64,000 bases of DNA from Pseudomonas cremoricolorata (GTDB lineage Bacteria > Pseudomonadota > Gammaproteobacteria > Pseudomonadales > Pseudomonadaceae): positions 2,852,001 through 2,916,000 of the forward strand of contig NZ_CP009455.1 in assembly GCF_000759535.1 (NCBI RefSeq). Reading direction: 5' to 3'. A program made the position numbers and the translations under genes. This document shows, piece after piece, positions 35,430 through 43,980 of this stretch; the first letter of the stretch is position 1, and each line of letters starts with the position of its first letter. The notes beneath the pieces were generated by a model that worked only from the letters and a program-made list of their open reading frames with translations, did no database searches and was not told the DNA's origin.

Positions 35430-37460
35430 TCATGCCGGTGTCTCGGTGCCAGGCAGGCGCATGGGGTAAAGCTGGGCGAAGCTGACGTTGTCGGTCTGGT
35501 CGACCTTCTTTTTCAACCGCTCGTTGAACGCTCGACTCACCGCGTATTGCCCGCCCGAGATGGTGCGGAACTGCGCGGTGAGGACGAAGCCGTTGAGGTC
35601 CATGCGCTCGACACCGAAGACCTGCAAGGGGCCTTGCAGGTTGATGCTCAGCAATGGATCGCCGCTGATCGACTCGCCCACGTCGTGAATCAGCTTCAGC
35701 GCCGCATCGACATCACTGTCGTAGGTGAACTGCACCGAGAAGAACGCATAGGCGAACTGCCGCGACTGGTTGGTCACCGCCTTGATCTGGCCGAACGGCA
35801 CCGAGTGCACGAAGCCCTTGCCGTCGCGCAGGCGCAGGGTGCGGATGGTCAGGCTTTCGACGGTGCCGGCGTGCCCGGAATCGAGCACCACCCAATCACC
35901 GATGGAAATGGTGTCCTCGATGAGGATGAACAGCCCGGTGATGACATCCTGCACCAGCTGCTGCGAACCGAAGCCGATGGCCAGGCCGATGACCCCGGCG
36001 CCGGCCAGCAGCGGCGCGACGTTGATGCCCAGGTTGGCCATGGTGGTGATGGTGCAGATGACGATCAGAATCACCTTCACCGCATTGCGCAGCATCGGCA
36101 GGATGGTGCGCACCCGGGTGCTCGGCTGACGCGCCGCCCGGCGGCCCACGGCCGGTTTCAGCGCTTCCTGGATCGCCGTGTCGAGCACCACCCAGAGCAG
36201 CCAGGTGACCATCAGGATCAGGCCGATGGTCGACACCGAGTTGCTGATCGCCTTGCCCAGGCTGTTGCTCATGGCAAAATCCAGCACCGAAAAGCCCCAG
36301 ATGCGCCCGAGCAGTTCGATGAACGCCACCGCCATCACCACCCGCAGCAACGCATGCGCCAGGCTGCGCAGCAGCTCCATGTAGGGGCGGGCGCGGGCGC
36401 CGTTGTCGTTGCCTTGGGGCGCCAGAAAATGCTGCAGCGTGGTGCTCAGAAACACCCCGGCCACCAGTAGCACGGTGGTCAGCAAGGCGTTCTGCAAGGC
36501 CTTCTGGCTCTCCTCCCCGGCACCGATCAGGTGAACCGCCGAGACCAGGATCATCAGCAGGATCGGCAGGTACCAGAGGTTGGAGAAAATGCGCAGGGTT
36601 TCCTGCACCGCGCGGTGGCCGAGGCGATCCTTGAGGCTGCGGTTGCGGATCAGGTGCGCCACCGGGCGGCGCAGGCGCAGCACCAGGCTTGCAAAGATGA
36701 AGGTGGCGGTCAGGCCGGTGAGTACGGCGATGCTGCTGGTGATGTTGCCGCCCAGCTGGCGGGCGATCTGCGGGCTGGTCAGCGCGTCGCTCCAGGCGGC
36801 CAGAAAGCCGATCAGAAACAGTGGCCGTGGGGCCAGACGACGAATCGCTGCCACTGCCCGGCGCTTGTGCCCGGCATCGAACAAGGTGATCAGGCAAAGG
36901 ATGATCGAGGTGGAGAACAGCCCGCTGCTGGTGGCGTACGACAGGCTCAGGCCCATGGCGCGGGCGATCGAGGGGTCGAGGAAGCGACTGGCGTACAGCG
37001 TCAGGGGCAGCGCCGCCAGCGCCGGCAGGGTGTAGGGCAGCAGGTAGCCGAGCAGGCCCTTGACCCGGTTGCGTGGCTGCAGCCAGCGAGTGCGCTGACT
37101 GCGCGCGAAGACCCAGCGCCCGAGCAGGTTGAGCACGGCAAAACTGCCCGCCCAGGCCACGGTCAGGGTGGTGAAGTCGACCACCAGTTGCAGGGTGTCG
37201 CTGACCGAATGGCGATCCACCAGGCGCTCGACTTCCTTGCCGGCACGGTCGGTGCGCAGGCGCCAGGCATCGACCAGGTGGGCGTCGAGGTCGAGCTCCT
37301 TGGCCGCGCTGTCCAGGCCGTCGGCCAAGGCGCCGAGCAGGCCGCCTTGCAGCACCGGTTCAGGCTCGGCGGCGGGTTCCTCGGCAGGTGCCGGATCGGC
37401 AGCCAGCAGTCGCGTGCTCAGCAGGCAGCCGAGCAGAAACGGGGTGATGAATCGCAGCAC
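35430..37460 (-). CDS. Large MscS-family mechanosensitive channel
   Basis: Inner-membrane channel of 676 residues with a signal peptide (1-20), an acidic Pro/Ala/Glu-rich periplasmic segment (21-45), about ten hydrophobic helices, and the C-terminal MscS core. The core includes the pore-lining helix with Gly/Ala pattern (LLAGAGVIGLAIGFGSQQLVQDVITG), IGDWVVLDSGHAGTVESL and VPFGQIKAVTN. The size places it with YbiO/YnaI-like channels that release solutes on hypo-osmotic shock. It is convergent with the methyltransferase gene. Confidence 0.9.
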   Translation of the reverse strand: MLRFITPFLLGCLLSTRLLAADPAPAEEPAAEPEPVLQGGLLGALADGLDSAAKELDLDAHLVDAWRLRTDRAGKEVERLVDRHSVSDTLQLVVDFTTLTVAWAGSFAVLNLLGRWVFARSQRTRWLQPRNRVKGLLGYLLPYTLPALAALPLTLYASRFLDPSIARAMGLSLSYATSSGLFSTSIILCLITLFDAGHKRRAVAAIRRLAPRPLFLIGFLAAWSDALTSPQIARQLGGNITSSIAVLTGLTATFIFASLVLRLRRPVAHLIRNRSLKDRLGHRAVQETLRIFSNLWYLPILLMILVSAVHLIGAGEESQKALQNALLTTVLLVAGVFLSTTLQHFLAPQGNDNGARARPYMELLRSLAHALLRVVMAVAFIELLGRIWGFSVLDFAMSNSLGKAISNSVSTIGLILMVTWLLWVVLDTAIQEALKPAVGRRAARQPSTRVRTILPMLRNAVKVILIVICTITTMANLGINVAPLLAGAGVIGLAIGFGSQQLVQDVITGLFILIEDTISIGDWVVLDSGHAGTVESLTIRTLRLRDGKGFVHSVPFGQIKAVTNQSRQFAYAFFSVQFTYDSDVDAALKLIHDVGESISGDPLLSINLQGPLQVFGVERMDLNGFVLTAQFRTISGGQYAVSRAFNERLKKKVDQTDNVSFAQLYPMRLPGTETPA

Positions 37461-37560
37461 TGAATAATCCTCGGACCGGGATGAGCGGGGCAGGTTTACT
37501 CAGGGAACTGATAGGCAGAAGGCTGGAAAGTTCGGCTGGGGTAGCGGGGCGTTCGCGTCT

Positions 37561-37620
37561 GGCTCGCTGGGCCGGCCGGTCGCCCCTGCAGCGATTGCAG
37601 GTTCGGCCGGCTGGCGAGCC
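37561..37620 (-). terminator. Nested palindrome downstream of sbp
   Basis: Outer arms 37561-37577 and 37605-37620 pair imperfectly; inner arms CCTGCA (37585-37590) and TGCAGG (37596-37601) pair perfectly. It begins 7 bases after the sbp stop. It resembles a REP-type or terminator structure and could also cap the mscS promoter side. Confidence 0.5.
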
Positions 37621-37626
37621 GCAGGC

Positions 37627-38625
37627 TTACTGGCCGCTGTAGATCTGATCGAACACGCCGCCATCGTTGAAGTGGGTCTTCTGCACGGTGCGCCAGTCAC
37701 CGAAGGTTTTCTCCACCGAAAGGAAGTCGACCTTGGGGAAACGGTCGGTGTACTTGGCCAGCACCGTGGCGTCACGCGGACGCAGGTAGTTCTGCGCGGC
37801 GATTTCCTGGGCCGCCGGCGACCACAGGTACTTGAGGTATTCCTCGGCCACGGCGCGGGTGCCTTTCTTGTCGACTACCTTGTCGACCACGCTCACCGGC
37901 GGTTCGGCTTCGGCAGACACGCTGGGGTAGACCACCTCGAACTGGTCGCGGCCGAACTCGCGGGCGATCATCTCGGCCTCGTTCTCGAAGGTCACCAGCA
38001 CATCGCCGATCTGGTTGGTCATGAAGGTGGTAGTAGCGGCGCGGCCGCCGGTATCGAGCACAGGCGCCTGCTTGAACAGCTTGCCGACGAAATCACGTGC
38101 CTTGGCTTCATCGCCGCCCTGCTTGAGCACGTAGCCCCAGGCCGACAGGTAGGTGTAGCGACCATTACCCGAGGTCTTGGGGTTGGGCACGATCACCTGC
38201 ACGCCCTCCTTGAGCAGATCGGGCCAGTCTTTCAGGGCCTTGGGGTTGCCCTTGCGCACGATGAACACCGTTGCCGAGGTGAACGGCGCGCTGTTGTTGG
38301 GCAGGCGCGTGACCCAGTTGTCCGGCACCAGCGCGCCGTTGTCGACCAGGGCATTGATGTCGGTGGCCATGTTCATGGTGATGACGTCGGCGCGCAGGCC
38401 GTCGATCACGGCACGCGCCTGCTTGCTCGAACCGCCGAACGACATCTGCAGGTTGACCTTCTCGTTGTGCTCGGCCTCCCAGTGCTTCTGGAACGCCGGG
38501 TTGTAATCCTTGTAGAAGTCGCGCATCACGTCGTAGGAAACGTTCAGCAGGGTCGGCGCGGCCTGGGCCAGGGTGCTCAGGGCAAGGCCCGCGGCCAGCA
38601 GCGAGGCGGTAAACAGTTTTTTCAC
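37627..38625 (-). CDS. sbp: Sulfate/thiosulfate ABC transporter periplasmic binding protein
   Basis: Periplasmic protein of 332 residues delivering sulfate to CysTWA. The signal peptide ends TLAQA, and the mature part shows LLNVSYDVMRDFYKDYNPAF, SFGGSSKQARAVIDGL and NPKTSGNGRYTYLSAWGY, all standard for Sbp. The start is GTG at 38625, with AAGGAA 8-9 bases upstream; a longer form beginning at an upstream ATG would spoil the signal peptide. No transporter genes lie beside it, which is usual for sbp in Pseudomonas. Confidence 0.93.
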   Translation of the reverse strand: MKKLFTASLLAAGLALSTLAQAAPTLLNVSYDVMRDFYKDYNPAFQKHWEAEHNEKVNLQMSFGGSSKQARAVIDGLRADVITMNMATDINALVDNGALVPDNWVTRLPNNSAPFTSATVFIVRKGNPKALKDWPDLLKEGVQVIVPNPKTSGNGRYTYLSAWGYVLKQGGDEAKARDFVGKLFKQAPVLDTGGRAATTTFMTNQIGDVLVTFENEAEMIAREFGRDQFEVVYPSVSAEAEPPVSVVDKVVDKKGTRAVAEEYLKYLWSPAAQEIAAQNYLRPRDATVLAKYTDRFPKVDFLSVEKTFGDWRTVQKTHFNDGGVFDQIYSGQ

Positions 38626-38865
38626 GACGCGTTCCTTTTTGGGTCCAGTAGAGGGCAATGTGCCAGCGACTATAGCGGTTCACTGGTGCACAGCTAAAGA
38701 ACAAAAAGTGGTGTGGTTATGCTTGCCGGTGGCGGTGCGGTGGTGAGGAGAATCGATCGGTTGGTAGGGGTGCCTGGTGGTCTGCACCTGATTTTTTTGT
38801 CAGGTGTAGGGCTCTGGAGGTTGGTGAATGCTGAAGCCTCCCTCACTCAGAATCAGGGTGCACGC

Positions 38866-39708
38866 ATGCAAAAGCCAAGAGCCCGCACAGGCAACTTCAG
38901 TTCTGCACCCACGCGCGACGCTGGGTCGCCGGCGTATACCGCGTATGGGCATCATGTCGGCAGGAGGGAGCGACGGGTCGCATATACCGGACAACTTGCC
39001 GATCCTTGTACGCAGGGGTATCTGCTGGGCAATGGTCAGCGGCTGTATCGCCCGGCGTTGATGCGCTTTTGCCAGGCCGACGGCAGTAGCCCATTCGGCG
39101 CGGGTGGCATCAATGCCTTCAGCTATTGCGCGGGTGATCCGGTCAACCAGGTCGATCCCAGTGGGCATTTCGGGGTTTGGTCATTTCTCCAAGGACTTAT
39201 CGCGCCTGCCGCGCCCAGAAGCCGGCTGCGGATCAGCTCCAGCGGTGTGAACGTGCATCTGGAGCCTTGGGCCTACTCGCAACTGGCCAGCGCAGTCACC
39301 TTCGACCGCGAACGGCGTGTGCTCGCTGTTTCCCTGAATGCTTTTGGCCTTCCCAACAGCCAGGTCACGCTCGGTAGCAGCGGTGTCACTGCACGTGTGC
39401 CTCGCCGGGATCAATTGGCACTGCTGGGCAATCGGATCAGCGAACCCTTTGTCACGCCAGCGCGTACAGTGGGGACACTCCTGGTTAGCGCCGAGCAACT
39501 GACAAGCATGGTTTACAGGGGCGAGGCTCACGTGCCGGGCGAGCAGGTTCTTGGCTTAATTGGACAGGTTGCCCGGCAGGAGCTCAACCACGCATGGACC
39601 GCCGTGCGTACACGCACGGGGGCGATCCTCGACCAACTGGCCGCACCGAGGGTACCGGCTGCGATGGTAATGCAGGTCAATCAGGTTCGCACGACGGGGC
39701 ATTCCTGA
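38866..39708 (+). CDS. Orphan RHS-core protein with unassigned C-terminal domain
   Basis: This 280-residue protein is a short RHS tip. The RHS-associated core is present (GYLLGNGQRLYRPALMRF, SPFGAGGINAFSYCAGDPVNQVDPSG), ending at residue 100, while the long YD-repeat shell is missing. Residues 101-280 form a separate domain without a recognised toxin motif. The start is uncertain: 38866 begins MQKPRARTGNF; a GTG at 38824 follows GGAGG closely. Small RHS proteins of this type are common in Pseudomonas; they may be toxin-like effectors or donor cassettes. No immunity gene is obvious; the following gene is on the other strand. Confidence 0.75.
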   Translation: MQKPRARTGNFSSAPTRDAGSPAYTAYGHHVGRRERRVAYTGQLADPCTQGYLLGNGQRLYRPALMRFCQADGSSPFGAGGINAFSYCAGDPVNQVDPSGHFGVWSFLQGLIAPAAPRSRLRISSSGVNVHLEPWAYSQLASAVTFDRERRVLAVSLNAFGLPNSQVTLGSSGVTARVPRRDQLALLGNRISEPFVTPARTVGTLLVSAEQLTSMVYRGEAHVPGEQVLGLIGQVARQELNHAWTAVRTRTGAILDQLAAPRVPAAMVMQVNQVRTTGHS

Positions 39709-39761
39709 CTGCGCCGTCCGGCCTTGCAGCCGAACGCTTGCACTCACGTGGGCCTTGCTGC

Positions 39762-40610
39762 TCAGCGATCTGCCCGCGTTGGGGTTTTCTCAGCCCCAAG
39801 GTACAGAGCGCTGCCGCAGCGCGAACAGTACGCCGCCGCCTGCTCGTGTCGCGGCTTGGCGCAACGCGGGCAGGCGTGCTGCACCTGCTCGCCGCGCATG
39901 GCATTGGCCAGCTCTGCGGTAAAGATGCCGGTAGGTACAGCGATGATCGAATAACCGGTAATCATCACCAGCGACGACAGCACCTGACCCAGCGCGGTCT
40001 GCGGCACGATGTCGCCAAAGCCCACCGTGGTCAGGGTGACGATGGCCCAGTAGATGCCCTTGGGAATGCTGGTGAAGCCATGTTCCGGCCCTTCGATCAC
40101 GTACATCAGCGTGCCGAATACCGTCACCAGGGTCGAGACGCTGAGCAGAAAGACGATGATCTTCTGCTTGCTGCCACGCAGGGCCTTGAGCAGGTAATCG
40201 GCCTGGCTCAGGTACGGGCCGAGCTTGAGCACACGGAAGATGCGCAGCATGCGGATGACGCGGATGATCAACAGGTACTGCGCGTCGCTGTAATACAGGG
40301 CGATGATCCCCGGCACGATCGCCAGCAGGTCGACCAGCCCGTAGAAGCTGAAGGCATAGCGCAGCGGCCTGGGCGAGCAGTACAGGCGAGTGAGGTATTC
40401 GAGCAGGAACACCGTGGTGAACCCCCACTCGATGGCGGCGAGCAGGTGAGCGTAATCACGATGAACCTCACCGATGCTGTCGAGAATCACCGTCACCAGG
40501 CTGGCGAGGATGACCAGCAGCAACAGCTTGTCGAAGCGCCGGCCGGCAGGGGTGTCGTTCTGGAAGACGATGACGTAGAGGCGTTGGCGCAGGGTGGGAT
40601 GGCTGGGCAT
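39762..40610 (-). CDS. Voltage-gated potassium channel with C-terminal zinc-ribbon-like tail
   Basis: Six-helix ion channel of 282 residues. The voltage sensor S4 has arginines every third residue (R117, R120, R123, R126), the pore loop holds the selectivity filter TVGFGD (195-200), and S6 follows with VMITGYSIIAVPTGIF. After S6 comes a short cytosolic tail with two CXXC pairs (C247/C250 and C262/C265), which look able to bind one zinc ion. It is a KvAP-like channel. Located between two RHS genes, but with normal base composition. Confidence 0.9.
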   Translation of the reverse strand: MPSHPTLRQRLYVIVFQNDTPAGRRFDKLLLLVILASLVTVILDSIGEVHRDYAHLLAAIEWGFTTVFLLEYLTRLYCSPRPLRYAFSFYGLVDLLAIVPGIIALYYSDAQYLLIIRVIRMLRIFRVLKLGPYLSQADYLLKALRGSKQKIIVFLLSVSTLVTVFGTLMYVIEGPEHGFTSIPKGIYWAIVTLTTVGFGDIVPQTALGQVLSSLVMITGYSIIAVPTGIFTAELANAMRGEQVQHACPRCAKPRHEQAAAYCSRCGSALYLGAEKTPTRADR

Positions 40611-40771
40611 GAATATCGATCCGCAAGACGATGGTCAAGACTAATGACTGGATCGCTCATCGGCAATCGATCGGCCAGCGTATCCACCCCCCCTGTTAAA
40701 TGTGCCAGTTGAGTCATGAGAACCAAGGGGAATAGCGTGACCTCCTCAAATGATTTTTCTGGGAAAAGGAC

Positions 40772-41704
40772 ATGAAAGGGAATATCAAATTTTTCTATGG
40801 GCAAAGCTGGCTGAACCAGGTGCTGGCCGATGATGGATTCCACCGGGTATTGCGCGGACCAACCTCTGCACAGGCGATTGTCACGCCCAGGGCGGTATCG
40901 TTGCTGCAGTCGGATGTTCAGGGAACAGTTCTCGATCGCCGCGAATCGACGCCGGCAGCCACCTCAGCGTTCACAGCGTATGGGTTCAAGCCTGGGGCGC
41001 ACGCTGCGGATATGCTCGCCTTCGTGGGTGAACGTTACGACGTCACGTCGGATGCCTATCTGTTGGGAAACGGCCATCGCCTGTATTCGCCACGACTGAT
41101 GCGATTCCACAGCCCGGATACGTTGAGCCCGTTTGCTCGTGGTGGGCTGAATGCTTACAGCTACTGTGGGGCGGACCCGGTGAATCGGGTCGACCCCTCT
41201 GGGAAGTATTGGAGGGATGCTGTGGTCAGGCTGGTGATGGAACCGAAACTTGATATCCACCGCAGACTTGTTGCCGATCCGACAAAACGATTGAGTGGCG
41301 TTGCGTGGAGCTCGAAGCAAAAGATGTACGTACAGTTTGAGGCTACGATCAATCCTCAGGACCATCCGCGCAATCCAGGCAAGCCAGCGATCCTCGGAGA
41401 GCACCAGGTCAACGACATTGATAGCGGCAAATATTTTGTCAACACTAAAGAACAGGTTCTGATTTATGGCATCACGGATAAAAAGTCGATTGGACGGTCT
41501 CTCGTAAGTGGTGACGAACAAACCTGGGCCGAACATGGCTTCTGGGAAAGCGAGACCAATAGGTATCGAAACCACTTCATGGCAGACGGGAATTACTATT
41601 ACCCTCCAGGCCACGTTGAACAAGGGCAGGAGGGGTTCGTGCGCGACTGGGAGCCACGCCTTGTTAAACCTGGCAGTGCCAACTCGGCAATTCGTAAGAG
41701 TTGA
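40772..41704 (+). CDS. Second orphan RHS-core protein with a different C-terminal domain
   Basis: This 310-residue protein shares the RHS core with the gene at 38866 (SDAYLLGNGHRLYSPRLMRFHSPDTLSPF, NAYSYCGADPVNRVDPSG, ending at residue 144) and keeps the preceding segment LLQSDVQGTVLDRR. Residues 145-310 (QKMYVQFEATINPQDHP, WAEHGFWESETNRYRNHFMADGNYYYPPGHVEQG) are unrelated to the first protein and visibly lower in GC, a sign of an exchanged tip. Function unknown; a toxin role is possible by family. An AAGGA lies just one base before the ATG. No immunity gene follows; the IS element is inserted 123 bases downstream. Confidence 0.75.
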   Translation: MKGNIKFFYGQSWLNQVLADDGFHRVLRGPTSAQAIVTPRAVSLLQSDVQGTVLDRRESTPAATSAFTAYGFKPGAHAADMLAFVGERYDVTSDAYLLGNGHRLYSPRLMRFHSPDTLSPFARGGLNAYSYCGADPVNRVDPSGKYWRDAVVRLVMEPKLDIHRRLVADPTKRLSGVAWSSKQKMYVQFEATINPQDHPRNPGKPAILGEHQVNDIDSGKYFVNTKEQVLIYGITDKKSIGRSLVSGDEQTWAEHGFWESETNRYRNHFMADGNYYYPPGHVEQGQEGFVRDWEPRLVKPGSANSAIRKS

Positions 41705-41823
41705 TAGTTACTTCAGGATCGCTGCTCGTTCCGAGAGGCAAGCGTTAGCGCATAGGCGAGGGGTGGCATGCGTAATGAAAAAGTGCGAAGTCCTGAACGA
41801 GCGTTGCAACGGACTTGACCCGT

Positions 41824-41827
41824 CTAA
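41824..41827. repeat. Target site duplication CTAA, left copy
   Basis: CTAA directly precedes the left end of the IS element and is repeated after its right end at 43014-43017. A 4-bp YTAR duplication is typical of the IS5 subgroup. Confidence 0.85.
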
Positions 41828-41844
41828 GGAAACTCCGAACAAGT
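41828..41844 (+). repeat. IS left terminal inverted repeat
   Basis: GGAAACTCCGAACAAGT, matching the right end at 14 of 17 positions in inverted orientation. Confidence 0.88.
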
Positions 41845-41911
41845 TGCTCATCAGCCGGAAGTGAGCGGTTGAGGGATGCCGAAAAGCCCGATTTTCAGTC
41901 GCTGATTATTG

Positions 41912-41938
41912 GAAAACCAAGGCATAGCCTTGGTTTTC
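41912..41938 (-). terminator. Transposase terminator
   Basis: A perfect 12-bp stem (GAAAACCAAGGC/GCCTTGGTTTTC) with a 3-base loop lies 5 bases past the transposase stop inside the IS. The T-rich side faces the end of the minus-strand transcript. Confidence 0.75.
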
Positions 41939-41943
41939 TGCCC

Positions 41944-42927
41944 TCACGGGCGCATCTCTCCCGTAGCCGGCAATAATTGCCGGCGCACCATCCACAGATT
42001 CGACAGGGCAAACAGCGTGGTCAGTTGCGCCGTGTTCTTGGCCAAGCCACGGAAGCGGGTTTTCACATAGCCGAACTGACGCTTGATCACACGAAATGGA
42101 TGTTCGACTTTCGCTCGCGTCTGCGCTTTGAGCTTCTCGATCTTGCGTCTGGCTTTGTAGAGCACGCTGCGTTTGCTCAAGTGCTTGTAGGTACTGCGGC
42201 GGGCTGCGACCTGCCAGATCACCGGCCGCCCTTCATGCTCCGGTCGCTTCTCCACGCCGGTATAACCCGCATCGGCACAGATAACATTTTCGTCGCCATG
42301 CAACAGGTGAGCGACCTCCGTTACATCGGCCACATTCGCCGCTGTACCGTGGACGTGGTGCACCAGGCCCGACTCAGCATCGGCACCGATATGCGCCTTC
42401 ATGCCGAAGAAATACTGATTACCTTTCTTCGTCTGATGCATTTCAGGATCGCGCTTGCCATCCTTGTTCTTGGTCGAAGTGGGTGCGTGGATGATGGTCG
42501 CGTCGACAATGGTGCCCTGGCGCAACGACAAGCCTTTGTCTCGCAGGTAATTGTTGATGGTTTCCAGAATGCCCGCCGCCAACTGATGCTTTTCCAGCAG
42601 GTGTCGGAAATTCATGATCGTCGTGTCTTCGGGGATCGGAGCGCTGAGCGTCAGACGAGCAAACTGGCGCATCGAAGTGATCTCGTACAGCGCCTCTTCC
42701 ATGGCTGGATCGCTCAACGAGAACCAGTTCTGCAGCAGGTGAATACGCAGCATGGTGTCTAGTGGATACGGCTTGCGGCCACCGCCAGCCTTCGGGTAAT
42801 GCGGCTCGATCAACGCCACCAAACCGCTCCACGGCACCACCTGCTCCATCTCAGCCAGGAAACGCTCGCGACGGGTTTGCTTGCGCTTACCGGCGTACTC
42901 GAAATCGGAAAAGCTCATCTGACTCAT
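41944..42927 (-). CDS. IS5-family transposase
   Basis: DDE transposase of 327 residues. The N-terminal DUF772-type region (YPLDTMLRIHLLQNWFSLSDPAMEEALYEI) binds DNA. The catalytic residues are visible as D in GTIVDATIIHAPTS, D in VICADAGYTGVEKR and E in TRAKVEHPFRVIKRQFGY. The frame is intact with no programmed frameshift, so it should be active. It fills most of the element. Confidence 0.95.
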   Translation of the reverse strand: MSQMSFSDFEYAGKRKQTRRERFLAEMEQVVPWSGLVALIEPHYPKAGGGRKPYPLDTMLRIHLLQNWFSLSDPAMEEALYEITSMRQFARLTLSAPIPEDTTIMNFRHLLEKHQLAAGILETINNYLRDKGLSLRQGTIVDATIIHAPTSTKNKDGKRDPEMHQTKKGNQYFFGMKAHIGADAESGLVHHVHGTAANVADVTEVAHLLHGDENVICADAGYTGVEKRPEHEGRPVIWQVAARRSTYKHLSKRSVLYKARRKIEKLKAQTRAKVEHPFRVIKRQFGYVKTRFRGLAKNTAQLTTLFALSNLWMVRRQLLPATGEMRP

Positions 42928-42996
42928 GGGATGGCGGGCTTGTAGAAGGCAGTTGGACGAGGGGCTATTTCAGCACAGGTCAGATGGCCTGTGCTG

Positions 42997-43013
42997 ACTT
43001 GATCGGAGAATCC
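42997..43013 (-). repeat. IS right terminal inverted repeat
   Basis: Read on the minus strand it is GGATTCTCCGATCAAGT, the partner of the left end at 41828-41844. Confidence 0.88.
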
Positions 43014-43017
43014 CTAA
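43014..43017. repeat. Target site duplication CTAA, right copy
   Basis: Second copy of CTAA beside the IS right end; its first three bases are the complement of the TAG stop of the urea transporter gene. Confidence 0.85.
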
Positions 43018-43877
43018 GCGGGGCGCAACCTGCCTCGCAGCACACGCCCGCTGAGGTGCATCAACCAGCAACTGAGCACGAACGGGGCGGTCAATCCAGA
43101 TACTGGCAGCAGGCTGAGCAGCGGCTGCAGCACTAGTGCCAAAGCGATTGCCAGCAGCGTCACCCGCGCCCGTTCCCCCTGGCGACTGAACGCCAGCGCA
43201 GCCAACGCCGCATTGAACCCATACAACCCCATCCAGGCCGCCTGCTCCTGACCCGCCAGCAGCGCCACGCCTGCGCCAATCGCTGAACTCAGCACCGCCC
43301 ACATCGCCGCGTAGGGCTGGGCGAGGAACATTCCGACGATGATCAACAACCCCGCCAGCGGCCGATCGAGCAGAAAGATCTGCCCCACGCCGCGAGCCAC
43401 GGCATGAGCAGGGTTCGCCTCGACTACAGCTGGCCCGCCCGAGCCCGGTTCGACCAGCGCCAGCACGCCCCAACCCAACAACACGAACGGCGCCGTATAA
43501 GCCACCAGTAGCTCGCCGCCGCGTTTGCGCCACTGGTGGGTGATGATGCTCGACAGGCCACCGGCGGCGATGATCAGCGGCGGCACGATGGCCGACCATG
43601 GCAGCACAGCGCTGATCAGAATGCCGATCAGCACGCCGTTGTAGCTGTACAGCCCAGCTTGACGGTCGGCGCGGTCGTAGCCGCGGCGCTGGGCGGTGAG
43701 CAGGCCGGCGAGGGCGCCGAGCAGGGCGCCGCCGACCAGGTGCGGATCGGTCAGCATAATGGCCAGCAGGCAGCACAGGCCGCACAGCGGGCTGCGCAAC
43801 AGCAGCACCTGGCTGAAGCCGTTGAGCAGCGCCGTGGCCCAGTCGGGGCAAGGGACAGCAGAAGGTTGGCGGGGCAT
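43014..43877 (-). CDS. Urea transporter (UT family)
   Basis: Inner-membrane urea channel of 287 residues with about ten helices in two similar halves. UT-family signatures are SYNGVLIGILISAVLP in the first half and GLYGFNAALAALAF in the second. The start at 43877 (MPRQPSAVPCPDW) precedes the first helix. It follows pykF in the glyoxylate operon direction, fitting urea release from allantoate and ureidoglycolate. The IS lies exactly at its stop codon: TAG is part of the CTAA target duplication, so the protein is unchanged. Confidence 0.88.
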   Translation of the reverse strand: MPRQPSAVPCPDWATALLNGFSQVLLLRSPLCGLCCLLAIMLTDPHLVGGALLGALAGLLTAQRRGYDRADRQAGLYSYNGVLIGILISAVLPWSAIVPPLIIAAGGLSSIITHQWRKRGGELLVAYTAPFVLLGWGVLALVEPGSGGPAVVEANPAHAVARGVGQIFLLDRPLAGLLIIVGMFLAQPYAAMWAVLSSAIGAGVALLAGQEQAAWMGLYGFNAALAALAFSRQGERARVTLLAIALALVLQPLLSLLPVSGLTAPFVLSCWLMHLSGRVLRGRLRPA

Positions 43878-43955
43878 GGGGCAGTCTGTCAGGTGAGCAG
43901 GGAAGCGGTCGGCCTCTGTGGGCGACGGTTGTCCGCACGTGTCAGGTTCAAGCCA

Positions 43956-43974
43956 CGGGTCGCCGGGCGACCCG
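43956..43974 (-). terminator. Hairpin after pykF
   Basis: CGGGTCGCC and GGCGACCCG form a tight dyad 6 bases past the pykF stop and before the urea transporter gene. It may attenuate rather than end transcription, since the next gene faces the same way and is 103 bases distant. Confidence 0.5.
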
Positions 43975-43980
43975 CAGTGG

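Larger units (their letters stand above)
41828..43013 (-). mobile_element. Complete IS5-family insertion sequence, 1186 bp
   Basis: The element is bounded by imperfect terminal inverted repeats, GGAAACTCCGAACAAGT on the left (41828-41844) and GGATTCTCCGATCAAGT read inward from the right (42997-43013), identical at 14 of 17 positions. CTAA flanks both sides as target duplication. It carries one intact transposase gene and a terminator hairpin. The right end abuts the stop codon of the urea transporter gene. Intact ends, duplication and reading frame suggest a recent insertion. Confidence 0.93.

Noticed and set aside
38828..39061. 77-codon reading frame with a good Shine-Dalgarno spacing at the first RHS gene
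   Set aside because: GGAGG fits this ATG best, but the frame does not encode the RHS core and its protein is arginine-rich like a shadow frame. A frameshift in the RHS gene start cannot be ruled out.
41774..41864. Short frame after the second RHS gene as an immunity gene
   Set aside because: The frame runs into the IS left end and has only about 29 codons, roughly half of them IS sequence; no immunity-like feature is visible.
43886..43980. IS insertion as inactivation of the urea transporter
   Set aside because: The element ends at the stop codon, and the duplicated CTAA keeps the TAG, so the reading frame is complete.
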